A stretch of 64,000 nucleotides of DNA from Annona cherimola. Taxonomy: Eukaryota > Streptophyta > Magnoliopsida > Magnoliales > Annonaceae. The DNA is taken from assembly GCA_030490835.1 (NCBI GenBank), contig CM059975.1:53621174-53685173 (forward strand), read 5' to 3'. The position numbers were made by a program, and so were the translations under genes. Positions 49,601 through 63,400 of this stretch are shown in pieces (within the stretch, counting starts at the first letter, position 1; each line of letters opens with the position of its first letter). Below the pieces are notes generated by a model. That model saw only the letters and a program-made list of their open reading frames with translations, ran no database searches and was not told the origin of the DNA.

Positions 49601-51430
49601 ATTTAATAACTATTTTTTAAAATTAATGGGTAAGCAAGTTAATCTAAGATAATTTTAATGACACTAATCAAGATCGTAAACTTGTACCCATGAGTTGGGC
49701 CTCAATACGTCGATTTGATGGTTCGTATTTTAACTTTAAAATAAAAAATTATTTCAACGGTAGTTCAACATTTTAATAATTGAATTTTATTTAATAATTA
49801 TTTTGTTAAATTATTAAATTAAATTAGTTAATCTAAGATAATTTTTTAATGACAGTAATCAAGATCGTAGACCTTTACTCATGGGTTTGGCCTCAATACA
49901 TACAAATAATTGGTTAGTATTTCAAATTAAAGATTAAAAATTATTTGTACTGTAGTTCAGAATTTTGAAAATTGAATTTTTATTTAATAACTATTTTGTA
50001 AAATTAATGGATTAGAAAGTTAATCTAAGATAATTTTAATGACAATAATCAAGATCGTAAATTTCTACCCATGAGTTGGGCCTCAATACGTCGATTTGAT
50101 GGTTCGTATTTTAACTTTAAAATAAAAAATTATTTCAACGGTAGTTCAAAATTTTAATAATTGAATTTTATTTCATAATTATTTTGTTAAATTAATAGAT
50201 TAAATTTGTTAATCTAAGATAATTTTTTAATGATAGTAATCAAGATCGTAGACCTTTACTCATGGGTTGGGCCTCAATACATACAAATAATTGGTTAGTA
50301 TTTCAAATTAAAAATAAAATTATTTGAACTGTAGTTCAGAATTTTGATAATTAAATTTTTATTTAATAACTATTTTGTAAAATTAATGGATTAGTAAGTT
50401 AATCTAAGATAATTTTAATGACACTAATCAAGATCGTAAACTTGTACCCATGAGTTGGGCCTCAATACGTCGATTTGATGGTTCGTATTTTAACTTTAAA
50501 ATAAAAAATTATTTCAACGGTAGTTCAACATTTTAATAATTGAATTTTATTTAATAATTATTTTGTTAAATTATTTAATTAAATTAGTTAATCTAAGATA
50601 ATTTTTTAATGACAGTAATCAAGATCGTAGACCTTTACTCATGGGTTGGGCCTCAATACATACAAATAATTTGTTAGTATTTTAAATTAAAAATAAAATT
50701 ATTTGAACTGTAGTTCAAAATTTTGAAAATTGAATTCTTATTTAATAACTATTTTGTAAAATTAATGGATTAGAAAGTTAATCTAAGATAATTTTAATGA
50801 CACTAATCAAGATCGTAAACTTGTACCCATGAGTTGGGCCTCAATACGTCGATTTGATGGTTCGTATTTTAACTTTAAAATAAAAAATTATTTCAACGGT
50901 AGTTCAAAATTTTAATAATTGAATTTTATTTCATAATTATTTTGTTAAATTAATAGATTAAATTAGTTAATCTAAGATAATTTTTTAATGACAGTAATCA
51001 AGATCGTAGACCTTTACTCATGGGTTGGGCCTCAATACATACAAATAATTGGTTAGTATTTCAAATTAAAAATAAAATTATTTGAACTGTAGTTCAGAAT
51101 TTTGATAATTAAATTTTTATTTAATAAATATTTTGTAAAATTAATGGATTAAAAAGTTAATCTAAGATAATTTTAATGACACTAATCAAGATCGTAAACT
51201 TGTACCCATGAGTTGGGCCTCAATACGTCGATTTGATGGTTCGTATTTTAACTTTAAAATAAAAAATTATTTCAACGGTAGTTCAAAATTTTAATAATTG
51301 AATTTTATTTAATAATTATTTTGTTAAATTATTAAATTAAATTAGTTAATCTTAGATAATTTTTTAATGACAGTAATCAAGATCGTAGACCTTTACTCAT
51401 GGGTTGGGCCTCAATACATACAAATAATTT
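38460..51430. repeat. Three copies of a 3-kb segment (block A) at offsets 6,830 and 3,036 bp
   Basis: Block A occurs at about 38.5-41.9 kb, 45.2-48.73 kb and 48.73-51.43 kb. Markers line up exactly: the TTAATATTTCAAATT S2 at 39291, 46121 and 49157; ATGGGTAAGCAAG at 39761, 46591 and 49627; GAATTC at 40866, 47696 and 50732. The offsets are 6,830 bp (18 dimers) and 3,036 bp (8 dimers). Copies 1 and 2 end after the shared TTGTATTTTATTT variant (41811 and 48641). Confidence 0.85.
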
Positions 51431-54400
51431 GTTAGTATTTCAAATTAAAAATAAAATTATTTGAACTGTAGTTCAAAATTTTGAAAATTGAATTTTTATT
51501 TAATAACTATTTTGTAAAATTAATGGATTAGTAAGTTAATCTAAGATAATTTTAATGACACTAATCAAGATCGTAAACCTGTACCCATGAGTTGGGCCTC
51601 AATACGTCGATTTGATGGTTCGTATTTTAACTTTAAAATAAAAAATTATTTCAACGGTAGTTAAAAATTTTAATAATTGAATTTTATTTCATAATTATTT
51701 TGTTAAATTAATCGATTAAATTGGTTAATCTAAGATAATTTTTTAATGACAGTAATCAAGATCGTAGACCTTTACTCATGGGTTGGGCCTCAATACATAC
51801 AAATAATTGGTTAGTATTTCAAATTAAAAATAAAATTATTTGATCTGTAGTTCAGAATTTAGATAATTAAATTTTTATTTAATAACTATTTTGTAAAATT
51901 AATGGATTAAAAAGTTAATCTAAGATAATTTTAATGACACTAATCAAGATCGTAAACTTTTACTGAAGAGTTGGGCCTCAATACGTCGATTTAATGGTTC
52001 GTGTTTTAACCTTAAAATAAAAAATTATTTCAACGGTAGTTCAAAATTTTAATAATTGAATTTAATTTAATAAATATTTTGTTAAATTATTAAATTAAAT
52101 TAGTTAATCTATGATAATTTTTTAATGACAGTAATCAAGATCGTAGACCTTTACTCATGGGTTGGGCCTCAATACATACAAATAATTTGTTAGTATTTTA
52201 AATTAAAGATAAAAAATTATTTGAACTGTAGTTCAGAATTTTGAAAATTGAATTTTTATTTAATAACTATTTTATAAAATTAATGGATTAGAAAGTTAAT
52301 CTAAGATAATTTTAATGACAATAATCAAGATCGTAAAATTGTACCCATGAGTTGGGCCTCAATACGTCGATTTGATGGTTCGTATTTTAACTTTAAAATA
52401 AAAAATTATTTCACCGGTAGTTCAAAATTTTAATATTCGAATTTTATTTCATAATTATTTTGTTAAATTAATAGATTAAATTAGTTAATCTAAGATAATT
52501 TTTTAATGACAGTAATCAAGATCGTAGACCTTTACTCATGGGTTGGGCCTCAATACATACAAATAATTGGTTAGTATTTCAAATTAAAAATAAAATTATT
52601 TGAACTGTAGTTCAGAATTTTGATAATTAAATTTTTATTTAATAACTATTTTGTAAAATTAATGGATTAAAAAGTTAATCTAAGATAATTTTAATGACAC
52701 TAATCAAGATCGTAAACTTGTACACAAGAGTTGGGCCTCAATACGTCGATTTGATGGTTCGTATTTTAACTTTAAAATAAAAAATTATTTCAACGGTAGT
52801 TCAAAATTTTAATAATTGAATTTTATTTAATAATTATTTTGTTAAATTATTAAATTAAATTAGTTAATCTTAGATAATTTTTTAATGACAGTAATCAAGA
52901 TCGTACACCCTTACTCATGGGTTGGGCCTCAATACATACAAATAATTTGTTACTATTTTAAATTAAAAATAAAATTATTTGAACTGTAGTTCAAAATGTT
53001 GAAAATTGAATTTTTATTTAATAACTATTTTGTAAAATTAATAGATTAGTAAGTTAATCTAAGATAATTTTAATGACACTAATCAAGATCGTAAACTTGT
53101 ACCCATGAGTTGGGCCTCAATACGTCGATTTGATGGTTCGTATTTTAACTTTAAAATAAAAAATCATTTCAACGGTAGTTCTACATTTTAATAATTGAAT
53201 TTTATTTAATAATTATTTTGTTAAATTATTAAATTAAATTAGTTAATCTAAGATAATTTTTTAATGACAGTAATCAAGATCGTAGACCTTTACTCATGGG
53301 TTGGGCCTCAATACATACAAATAATTTGTTAGTATTTTAAATTAAAAATAAAATTATTTGAACTGTAGTTCAAAATTTTGAAAATTGAATTTTTATTTAA
53401 TAACTATTTTGTAAAATTAATGGATTAGAAAGTTAATCTAAGATAATTTTAATGACACTAATCAAGATCGTAAACTTGTACCCATGAGTTGGGCCTCAAT
53501 ACGTCGATTTGATGGTTCGTATTTTAACTTTAAAATAAAAAATTATTTCAACGGTAGTTCAAAATTTTAATAATGGAATTTTATTTCATAATTATTTTGT
53601 TAAATTAATAGATTAAATTGGTTAATCTAAGATAATTTTTTAATGACAGTAATAGAGATCGTAGACCATTACTCATGGGTTGGGCCTCAATACATACAAA
53701 TAATTGGTTAGTATTTCAAATTAAAAATAAAATTATTTGAACTGTAGTTCAGAATTTTGATAATTAAATTTTTATTTAATAACTATTTTGTAAAATTAAT
53801 GGATTAAAAAGTTAATCTAAGATAATTTTAATGACACTAATCAAGATCGTAAACTTTTACCGAAGAGTTGGGCCTCAATACATCGATTTAATGGTTCGTG
53901 TTTTAACCTTAAAATAAAAAATTATTTCAACGGTAGTTCAAAATTTTAATAATTGAATTTTATTTAATAATTATTTTGTTAAATTATTAAATTAAATTAG
54001 TTAATCTAAGATAATTTTTTAATGAAAGTAATCAAGATCGTAGACCTTTACTCATGGGTTGGGCCTCAATACATACAAATAATTTGTTAGTATTTTAAAT
54101 TAAAGATAAAAAATTATTTGAACTGTAGTTCAGAATTTTGAAAATTGAATTTTTATTTAATAACTATTTTATAAAATTAATGGATTAGAAAGTTAATCTA
54201 AGATAATTTTAATGACAATAATCAAGATCGTAAACTTGTACTCATGAGTTGGGCCTCAATACGTCGATTTGATGGTTCGTATTTTAACTTTAAAATAAAA
54301 AATTATTTCAACGGTAGTTCAAAATTTTAATAATTGAATTTTATTTCATAATTATTTTGTTAAATTAATAGATTAAATTAGTTAATCTAAGATAATTTTT

Positions 54401-54607
54401 TAATGACAGTAATCAAGATCGTAGACCTTTACTCATGGGTTGGGCCTCAATACATACAAATAATTGGTTAGTATTTCAAATTCAAAATAAAATTATTTGA
54501 ACTGTAGTTCAGAATTTTGATAATTAAATTTTTATTTAATAACTATTTTGTAAAATTAATGGATTAAAAAGTTAATCTAAGATAATTTTAATGACACTAA
54601 TCAAGAT
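41990..54607. repeat. Two copies of a 3.1-kb segment (block B), offset 9,487 bp
   Basis: About 41,990-45,120 is repeated at about 51,480-54,607, offset 9,487 bp (25 dimers). Markers are GTAAACCTGTACCC (42091 and 51578 at CCTG), TTTGATCTGTAGTTC with TTTAGATAATT (42354 and 51841), GTACACCCTTACTC (near 43416 and 52903) and AAATTCAAAATAAAA (44991 and 54478). Homology ends where the second copy reads TTTTACCGAAGAG at about 54612. The order along the arm is A-B-A-A-B. Confidence 0.85.
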
Positions 54608-55360
54608 CGTAAACTTTTACCGAAGAGTTGGGCCTCAATACATCGATTTAATGGTTCGTGTTTTAACCTTAAAATAAAAAATTATTTCAACGGTAGTTCA
54701 AAATTTTAATAATTGAATTTTATTTAATAATTATTTTGTTAAATTATTAAATTAAATTAGTTAATCTAAGATAATTTTTTAATGAAAGTAATCAAGATCG
54801 TAGACCTTTACTCATGGGTTGGGCCTCAATACATACAAATAATTTGTTAGTATTTTAAATTAAAGATAAAAAATTATTTGAACTGTAGTTCAGAATTTTG
54901 AAAATTGAATTTTTATTTAATAACTATTTTATAAAATTAATGGATTAGAAAGTTAATCTAAGATAATTTTAATGACAATAATCAAGATCGTAAACTTGTA
55001 CCCATGAGTTGGGCCTCAATACGTCGATTTGATGGTTCGTATTTTAACTTTAAAATAAAAAATTATTTCAACGGTAGTTCAAAATTTTAATATTCGAATT
55101 TTATTTCATAATTATTTTGTTAAATTAATAGATTAAATTAGTTAGTCTAAGATAATTTTTTAATGACAGTAATCAAGATCGTAGACCTTTACTCATGGGT
55201 TGGGCCTCAATACATACAAATAATTGGTTAGTATTTCAAATTAAAAATAAAATTATTTGAACTGTAGTTCAGAATTTTGATAATTAAATTTTTATTTAAT
55301 AACTATTTTGTAAAATTAATGGATTAAAAAGTTAATCTAAGATAATTTTAATGACACTAA
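53841..55360. repeat. Local two-dimer tandem duplication, 760 bp
   Basis: The segment beginning near 53841 (TCAAGATCGTAAACTTTTACC, CATCGATTTAATGG, AATGAAAGTAATC, AAAGATAAAAAATT) is repeated from about 54601 at an offset of 760 bp. Only the junction of the second copy extends into new sequence. It explains why block B ends at this point. Confidence 0.7.
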
Positions 55361-57480
55361 TCAAGATCGTAAACTTGTACCCATGAGTTGGGCCTCAATA
55401 CGTCGATTTGATGGTTCGTATTTTAACTTTAAAATAAAAAATTATTTCAACGGTAGTTCAAAATTTTAATAATTGAATTTTATTTAATAATTATTTTGTT
55501 AAATTATTAAATTAAATTAGTTAATCTTAGATAATTTTTTAATGACAGTAATCAAGATCGTACACCTTTACTCATGGGTTGGGCCTCAATACATACAAAT
55601 AATTTGTTACTATTTTAAATTAAAAATAAAATTATTTGAACTGTAGTTCAAAATGTTGAAAATTGAATTTTTATTTAATAACTATTTTGTAAAATTAATG
55701 GATTAGTAAGTTAATCTAAGATAATTTTAATGACACTAATCAAGATCGTAAACTTGTACCCATGAGTTGGGCCTTAATACGTCGATTTGATGGTTCGTAT
55801 TTTAACTTTAAAATAAGAAATTATTTCAACGGTAGTTCAACATTTTAATAATTGAATTTTATTTAATAATTATTTTGTTAAATTATTAAATTAAATTAGT
55901 TAATCTAAGATAATTTTTTAATGACAGTAATCAAGATCGTAGACCTTTACTCATGGGTTGGGCCTCAATACATACAAATAATTTGTTAGTATTTTAAATT
56001 AAAAATAAAATTATTTGAACTGTAGTTCACAATTTTGAAAATTGAATTTTTATTTAATAACTATTTTGTAAAATTAATGGATTAGAAAGTTAATCTAAGA
56101 TAATTTTAATGACACTAATCAAGATCGTAAACTTGTACCCATGAGTTGGGCCTCAATACGTCGATTTGATGGTTCGTATTTTAACTTTAAAATAAAAAAT
56201 TATTTCAACGGTAGTTCAAAATTTTAATAATTGAATTTTATTTCATAATTATTTTGTTAAATTAATAGATTAAATTGGTTAATCTAAGATAATTTTTTAA
56301 TGACAGTAATCAAGATCGTAGACCTTTACTCATGGGTTGGGCCTCAATACATACAAATAATTGGTTAGTATTTCAAATTAAAAATAAAATTATTTGAACT
56401 GTAGTTCAGAATTTTGATAATTAAATTTTTATTTAATAACTATTTTGTAAAATTAATGGATTAAAAAGTTAATCTAAGATAATTTTAATGACACTAATCA
56501 AGATCGTAAACTTTTACCGAAGAGTTGGGCCTCAATACGTCGATTTAATGGTTCGTGTTTTAACCTTAAAATAAAAAATTATTTCAACGGTAGTTCAAAA
56601 TTTTAATAATTGAATTTTATTTAATAATTATTTTGTTAAATTATTAAATTAAATTAGTTAATCTAAGATAATTTTTTAATGACAGTAATCAAGATCGTAG
56701 ACCTTTACTCATGGGTTGGGCCTCAATACATACAAATAATTTGTTAGTATTTTAAATTAAAGATAAAAAATTATTTGAACTGTAGTTCAGAATTTTGAAA
56801 ATTGAATTTTTATTTAATAACTATTTTGTAAAATTAATGGATTAGAAAGTTAATCTAAGATAATTTTAATGACAATAATCAAGATCGTAAACTTGTACCC
56901 ATGAGTTGGGCCTCAATACGTCGATTAGATGGTTCGTATTTTAACTTTAAAATAAAAAATTATTTCAATGGTAGTTCAAAATTTTAATAATTTAATTTTA
57001 TTTCATAATTATTTTGTTAAATTAATAGATTAAATTAGTTAATCTAAGATAAGTTTTTAATGACAGTAATCTAGATCGTAGACCTTTACTCATGGGTTGG
57101 GCCTCAATACATACAAATAATTGGTTAGTATTTCAAATTAAAAATAAAATTATTTGAACTGTAGTTCAGAATTTTGATAATTAAATTTTTATTTAATAAC
57201 TATTTTGTTAAATTAATGGATTAAAAAGTTAATCTAAGATAATTTTAATAACACTAATCAAGATCGTAAACTTGTACCCATGAGTTGGGCCTCAATACGT
57301 CGATTTGATGGTTCGTATTTTAACTTTAAAATAAAAAATTATTTCAACGGTAGTTCAAAATTTTAATAATGTAATTTTATTTAATAATTATTTTGTTAAA
57401 TTATTAAATTAAATTAGTTAATCTTAGATAATGTTTTAATGAAAGTAATCAAGATCGTAGACCTTTACTCATGGGTTGGG

Positions 57481-60400
57481 CCTCAATACATACAAATAAT
57501 TGGTTAGTATTTCAAATTAAAAATAAAATTTATTGAACTGTAGTTCAGAATTTTGAAAATTGAATTTTTATTCAATAACTATTTTGTAAAATTAATGGAT
57601 TAGAAAGTTAATCTAAGATAATTTTAATGACAATAATCAAGATCGTAAACTTGTACCCATGAGTTGGGCCTCAATACGTCGATTAGATGGTTCGTATTTT
57701 AACTTTAAAATAAAAAATTATTTCAATGGTAGTCCAAAATTTTAATAATTGAATTTTATTTCATAATTATTTTGTTAAATTAATAGATTAAATTAGTTAA
57801 TCTAAGATAATTTTTTAATGACAGTAATCAAGATCGTAGACCTTTACTCATGGGTTGGGCCTCAATACATACAAATAATTGGTTAGTATTTCAAATTAAA
57901 AATAAAATTATTTGAACTGTAGTTCAGAATTTTGATAATTAAATTTTTATTTAATAACTATTTTGTAAAATTAATGGATTAAAAAGTTAATCTAAGATAA
58001 TTTTAATAACACTAATCAAGATCGTAAACTTGTACCCATAAAGTTGGGCCTCAATACGTCGATTTGATGGTTCGTATTTTAACTTTAAAATAAAAAATTA
58101 TTTCAACGGTAGTTCAAAATTTTAATAATTGAATTTTATTTAATAATTATTTTGTTAAATTATTAAATTAAATTAGTTAATGTTAGATAATTTTTTAATG
58201 ACAGTAATCAAGATCGTAGACCTTTACTCATGGGTTTGGCCTCAATAAATACAAATAATTTGTTACTATTTTAAATTAAAAATAAAATTATTTGAACTGT
58301 AGTTCAAAATGTTGAAAATTGAATTTTTATTTAATAACTATTTTGTAAAATTAATGGATTAGTAAGTTAATCTAAGATAATTTTAATGACACTAATCAAG
58401 ATCGTAAACTTGTACCCATGAGTTGGGCCTAAATACGTCGATTTGATGGTTCGTATTATAACTTTAAAATAAAAAATTATTTCAACGGTAGTTCAACATT
58501 TTAATAATTGAATTTTATTTAATAATTATTTTGTTAAATTATTTAATTAAATTAGTTAATCTAAGATAATTTTTTAATGACAGTAATCAAGATCGTAGAC
58601 CTTTACTCATGGGTTGGGCCTCAATACATACAAATAATTTGTTAGTATTTTAAATTAAAAATAAAATTATTTGAACTGTAGTTCAAAATTTTGAAAATTG
58701 AATTCTTATTTAATAACTATTTTGTAAAATTAATGGATTAGAAAGTTAATCTAAGATAATTTTAATGACACTAATCAAGATCGTAAACTTGTACCCATGA
58801 GTTGGGCCTCAATACGTCGATTTGATGGTTCGTATTTTAACTTTAAAATAAAAAATTATTTCAACGGTAGTTCAAAATTTTAATAATTGAATTTTATTTC
58901 ATAATTATTTTGTTAAATTAATAGATTAAATTAGTTAATCTAAGATAATTTTTTAATGACAGTAATCAAGATCGTAGACCTTTACTCATGGGTTGGGCCT
59001 CAATACATACAAATAATTGGTTAGTATTTCAAATTAAAAATAAAATTATTTGAACTGTAGTTCAGAATTTTGATAATTAAATTTTTATTTAATAACTATT
59101 TTGTAAAATTAATGGATTAAAAAGTTAATCTAAGATAATTTTAATGACACTAATCAAGATCGTAAACTTGTACCCATGAGTTGGGCCTCAATACGTCGAT
59201 TTGATGGTTCGTATTTTAACTTTAAAATAAAAAATTATTTCAACGGTAGTTCAAAATTTTAATAATTGAATTTTATTTAATAATTATTTTGTGAAATTAT
59301 TAACTTAAATTAGTTAATCTTAGATAATTTTTTAATGACAGTAATCAAGATCGTAGACCTTTACTCATGGGTTGGGCCTCAATACATACAAGTAATTGGT
59401 TAGTATTTCAAATTAAAAATAAAATTATTTGAACTGTAGTTCAGAATTTTGAAAATTGAATTTTTATTTAATAACTATTTTGTAAAATTAATGGATTAGA
59501 AAGTTAATCTAAGATAATTTTAATGACAATAATCAAGATCGTAAACTTGTACCCATGAGTTGGGCCTCAATACGTCGATTAGATGGTTCGTATTTTAACT
59601 TTAAAATAAAAAATTATTTCAATGGTAGTTCAAAATTTTAATAATTGAATTTTATTTCATAATTATTTTTTTAAATTAATAGATTAAATTAGTTAATCTA
59701 AGATAATTTTTTAATGACAGTAATCAAGATCGTAGACCTTTACTCATGGGTTGGGCCTCAATACATACAAATAATTGGTTAGTATTTCAAATTAAAAATA
59801 AAATTATTTGAACTGTAGTTCAGAATTTTGATAATTAAATTTTTATTTAATAACTATTTTGTAAAATTAATGGATTAAAAAGTTAATCTAAGATAATTTT
59901 AATAACACTAATCAAGATCGTAAACTTGTACCCATAAAGTTGGGACTCAATACGTCGATTTGATGGTTCGTATTTTAACTTTAAAATAAAAAATTATTTC
60001 AACGGTAGTTCAAAATTTTAATAATTGAATTTTATTTAATAATTATTTTGTTAAATTATTAAATTAAATTAGTTAATGTTAGATAATTTTTTAATGACAG
60101 TAATCAAGATCGTAGACCTTTACTCATGGGTTTGGCCTCAATACATACAAATAATTTGTTACTATTTTAAATTAAAAATAAAATTATTTGAACTGTAGTT
60201 CAAAATGTTGAAAATTGAATTTTTATTTAATAACTATTTTGTAAAATTAATGGATTAGTAAGTTAATCTAAGATAATTTTAATGACACTAATCAAGATCG
60301 TAAACTTGTAGCCATGAGTTGGGCCTAAATACGTCGATTTGATGGTTCGTATTATAACTTTAAAATAAAAAATTATTTCAACGATAGTTCAACATTTTAA

Positions 60401-63400
60401 TAATTGAATTTTATTTAATAATTATTTTGTTAAATTATTTAATTAAATTAGTTAATCTAAGATAATTTTTTAATGACAGTAATCAAGATCGTAGACCTTT
60501 ACTCATGGGTTGGGCCTCAATACATACAAATAATTTGTTAGTATTTTAAATTAAAAATAAAATTATTTGAACTGTAGTTCAAAATTTTGAAAATTGAATT
60601 CTTATTTAATAACTATTTTGTAAAATTAATGGATTAGAAAGTTAATCTAAGATAATTTTAATGACACTAATCAAGATCGTAAACTTGTACCCATGAGTTG
60701 GGCCTCAATACGTCGATTTGATGGTTCGTATTTTAATTTTAAAATAAAAAATTATTTCAACGGTAGTTCAAAATTTTAATAATTGAATTTTATTTCATAA
60801 TTATTTTGTTAAATTATTTAATTAAATTAGTTAATCTAAGATAATTTTTTAATGACAGTAATCAAGATCGTAGACCTTTACTCATGGGTTGGGCCTCAAT
60901 ACATACAAATAATTGGTTAGTATTTCAAATTAAAAATAAAATTATTTGAACTGTAGTTCAGAATTTTGATAATTCAATTTTTATTTAATAACTATTTTGT
61001 AAAATTAATGGATTAAAAAGTTAATCTAAGATAATTTTAATGACACTAATCAAGATCGTAAACTTGTACCCATGAGTTGGGCCTCAATACGTCGATTTGA
61101 TGGTTCGTATTTTAACTTTAAAATAAAAAATTATTTCAACGGTAGTTCAAAATTTTAATAATTGAATTTTATTTAATAATTATTTTGTTAAATTATTAAA
61201 TTAAATTAGTTAATCTTAGATAATTTTTTAATGACAGTAATCAAGATCGTAGACCTTTACTCATGGGTTGGGCCTCAATACATACAAATAATTGGTTAGT
61301 ATTTCAAATTAAAAATAAAATTATTTGAACTGTAGTTCAGAATTTTGAAAATTGAATTTTTATTTAATAACTATTTTGTAAAATTAATGGATTAGAAAGT
61401 TAATCTAAGATAATTTTAATGACAATAATCAAGATCGTAAACTTGTACCCATGAGTTGGGCCTCAATACGTCGATTAGATGGTTCGTATTTTAACTTTAA
61501 AATAAAAAATTATTTCAATGGTAGTTCAAAATTTTAATAATTGAATTTTATTTCATAATTATTTTTTTAAATTAATAGATTAAATTAGTTAATCTAAGAT
61601 AATATTTTAATGACAGTAATCAAGATCGTAGACCTTTACTCATGGGTTGGGCCTCAATACATACAAATAATTGGTTAGTATTTCAAATTAAAAATAAAAT
61701 TATTTGAACTGTAGTTCAGAATTTTGATAATTAAATTTTTATTTAATAACTATTTTGTAAAATTAATGGATTAAAAAGTTAATCTAAGATAATTTTAATA
61801 ACACTAATCAAGATCGTAAACTTGTACCCATAAAGTTGGGCCTCAATACGTCGATTTGATGGTTCGTATTTTAACTTTAAAATTAAAAATTATTTCAACG
61901 GTAGTTCAAAATTTTAATAATTGAATTTTATTTAATAATTATTTTGTTAAATTATTAAATTAAATTAGTTAATGTTAGATAATTTTTTAATGACAGTAAT
62001 CAAGATCGTAGACCTTTACTCATGGGTTTGGCCTCAATACATACAAATAATTTGTTACTATTTTAAATTAAAAATAAAATTATTTGAACTGTAGTTCAAA
62101 ATGTTGAAAATTGAATTTTTATTTAATAACTATTTTGTAAAATTAATGGATTAGTAAGTTAATTTAAGATAATTTTAATGACACTAATCAAGATCGTAAA
62201 CTTGTACCCATGAGTTGGGCCTCAATACGTCGATTTGATGGTTCGTATTTTAACTTTAAAATAAAAAATTATTGTAACGGTAGTTCAACATTTTAATAAT
62301 TGAATTTTATTTAATAATTATTTTGTAAAATTATTTAATTAAATTAGTTAATCTAAGATAATTTTTTAATGACAGTAATCAAGATCGTAGACCTTTACTC
62401 ATGGGTTGGGCCTCAATACATACAAATAATTTGTTAGTATTTTAAATTAAAAATAAAATTATTTGAACTGTAGTTCAAAATTTTGAAAATTGAATTCTTA
62501 TTTAATAACTATTTTGTAAAATTAATGGATTAGAAAGTTAATCTAAGATAAATTTAATGACACTAATCAAGATCGTAAACTTGTACCCATGAGTTGGGCC
62601 TCAATACGTCGATTTGATGGTTCGTATTTTAACTTTAAAATAAAAACTTATTTCAACGGTAGTTCAAAATTTTAATAATTGAATTTTATTTCATAATTAT
62701 TTTGTTAAATTAATAGATTAAATTAGTTAATCTAAGATAATTTTTTAATGACAGTAATCAAGATCGTAGACCTTTACTCATGGGTTGGGCCTCAATACAT
62801 ACAAATAATTGGTTAGTATTTCAAATTAAAAATAAAATTATTTGAACTGTAGTTCAGAATTTTGAAAATTGAATTTTTATTTAATAACTATTTTGTAAAA
62901 TTAATGGATTAGAAAGTTAATCTAAGATAATTTTAATGACAATAATCAAGATCGTAAACTTGTACCCATGAGTTGGGCCTCAATACGTCGATTAGATGGT
63001 TCGTATTTTAACTTTAAAATAAAAAATTATTTCAATGGTAGTTCAAAATTTTAATAATTGAATTTTATTTCATAATTATTTTGTTAAATTAATAGATTAA
63101 ATTAGTTAATCTAAGATAATTTTTTAATGACAGTAATCAAGATCGTAGACCTTTACTCATGGGTTGGGCCTCAATACATACAAATAATTGGTTAGAATTT
63201 CAAATTAAAAATAAAATTATTTGAACTGTAGTTCAGAATTTTGATAATTAAATTTTTATTTAATAACTATTTTGTAAAATTAATGGATTAAAAAGTTAAT
63301 CTAAGATAATTTTAATAACACTAATCAAGATCGTAAACTTGTACCCATAAAGTTGGGCCTCAATACGTCGATTTGATGGTTCGTATTTTAACTTTAAAAT

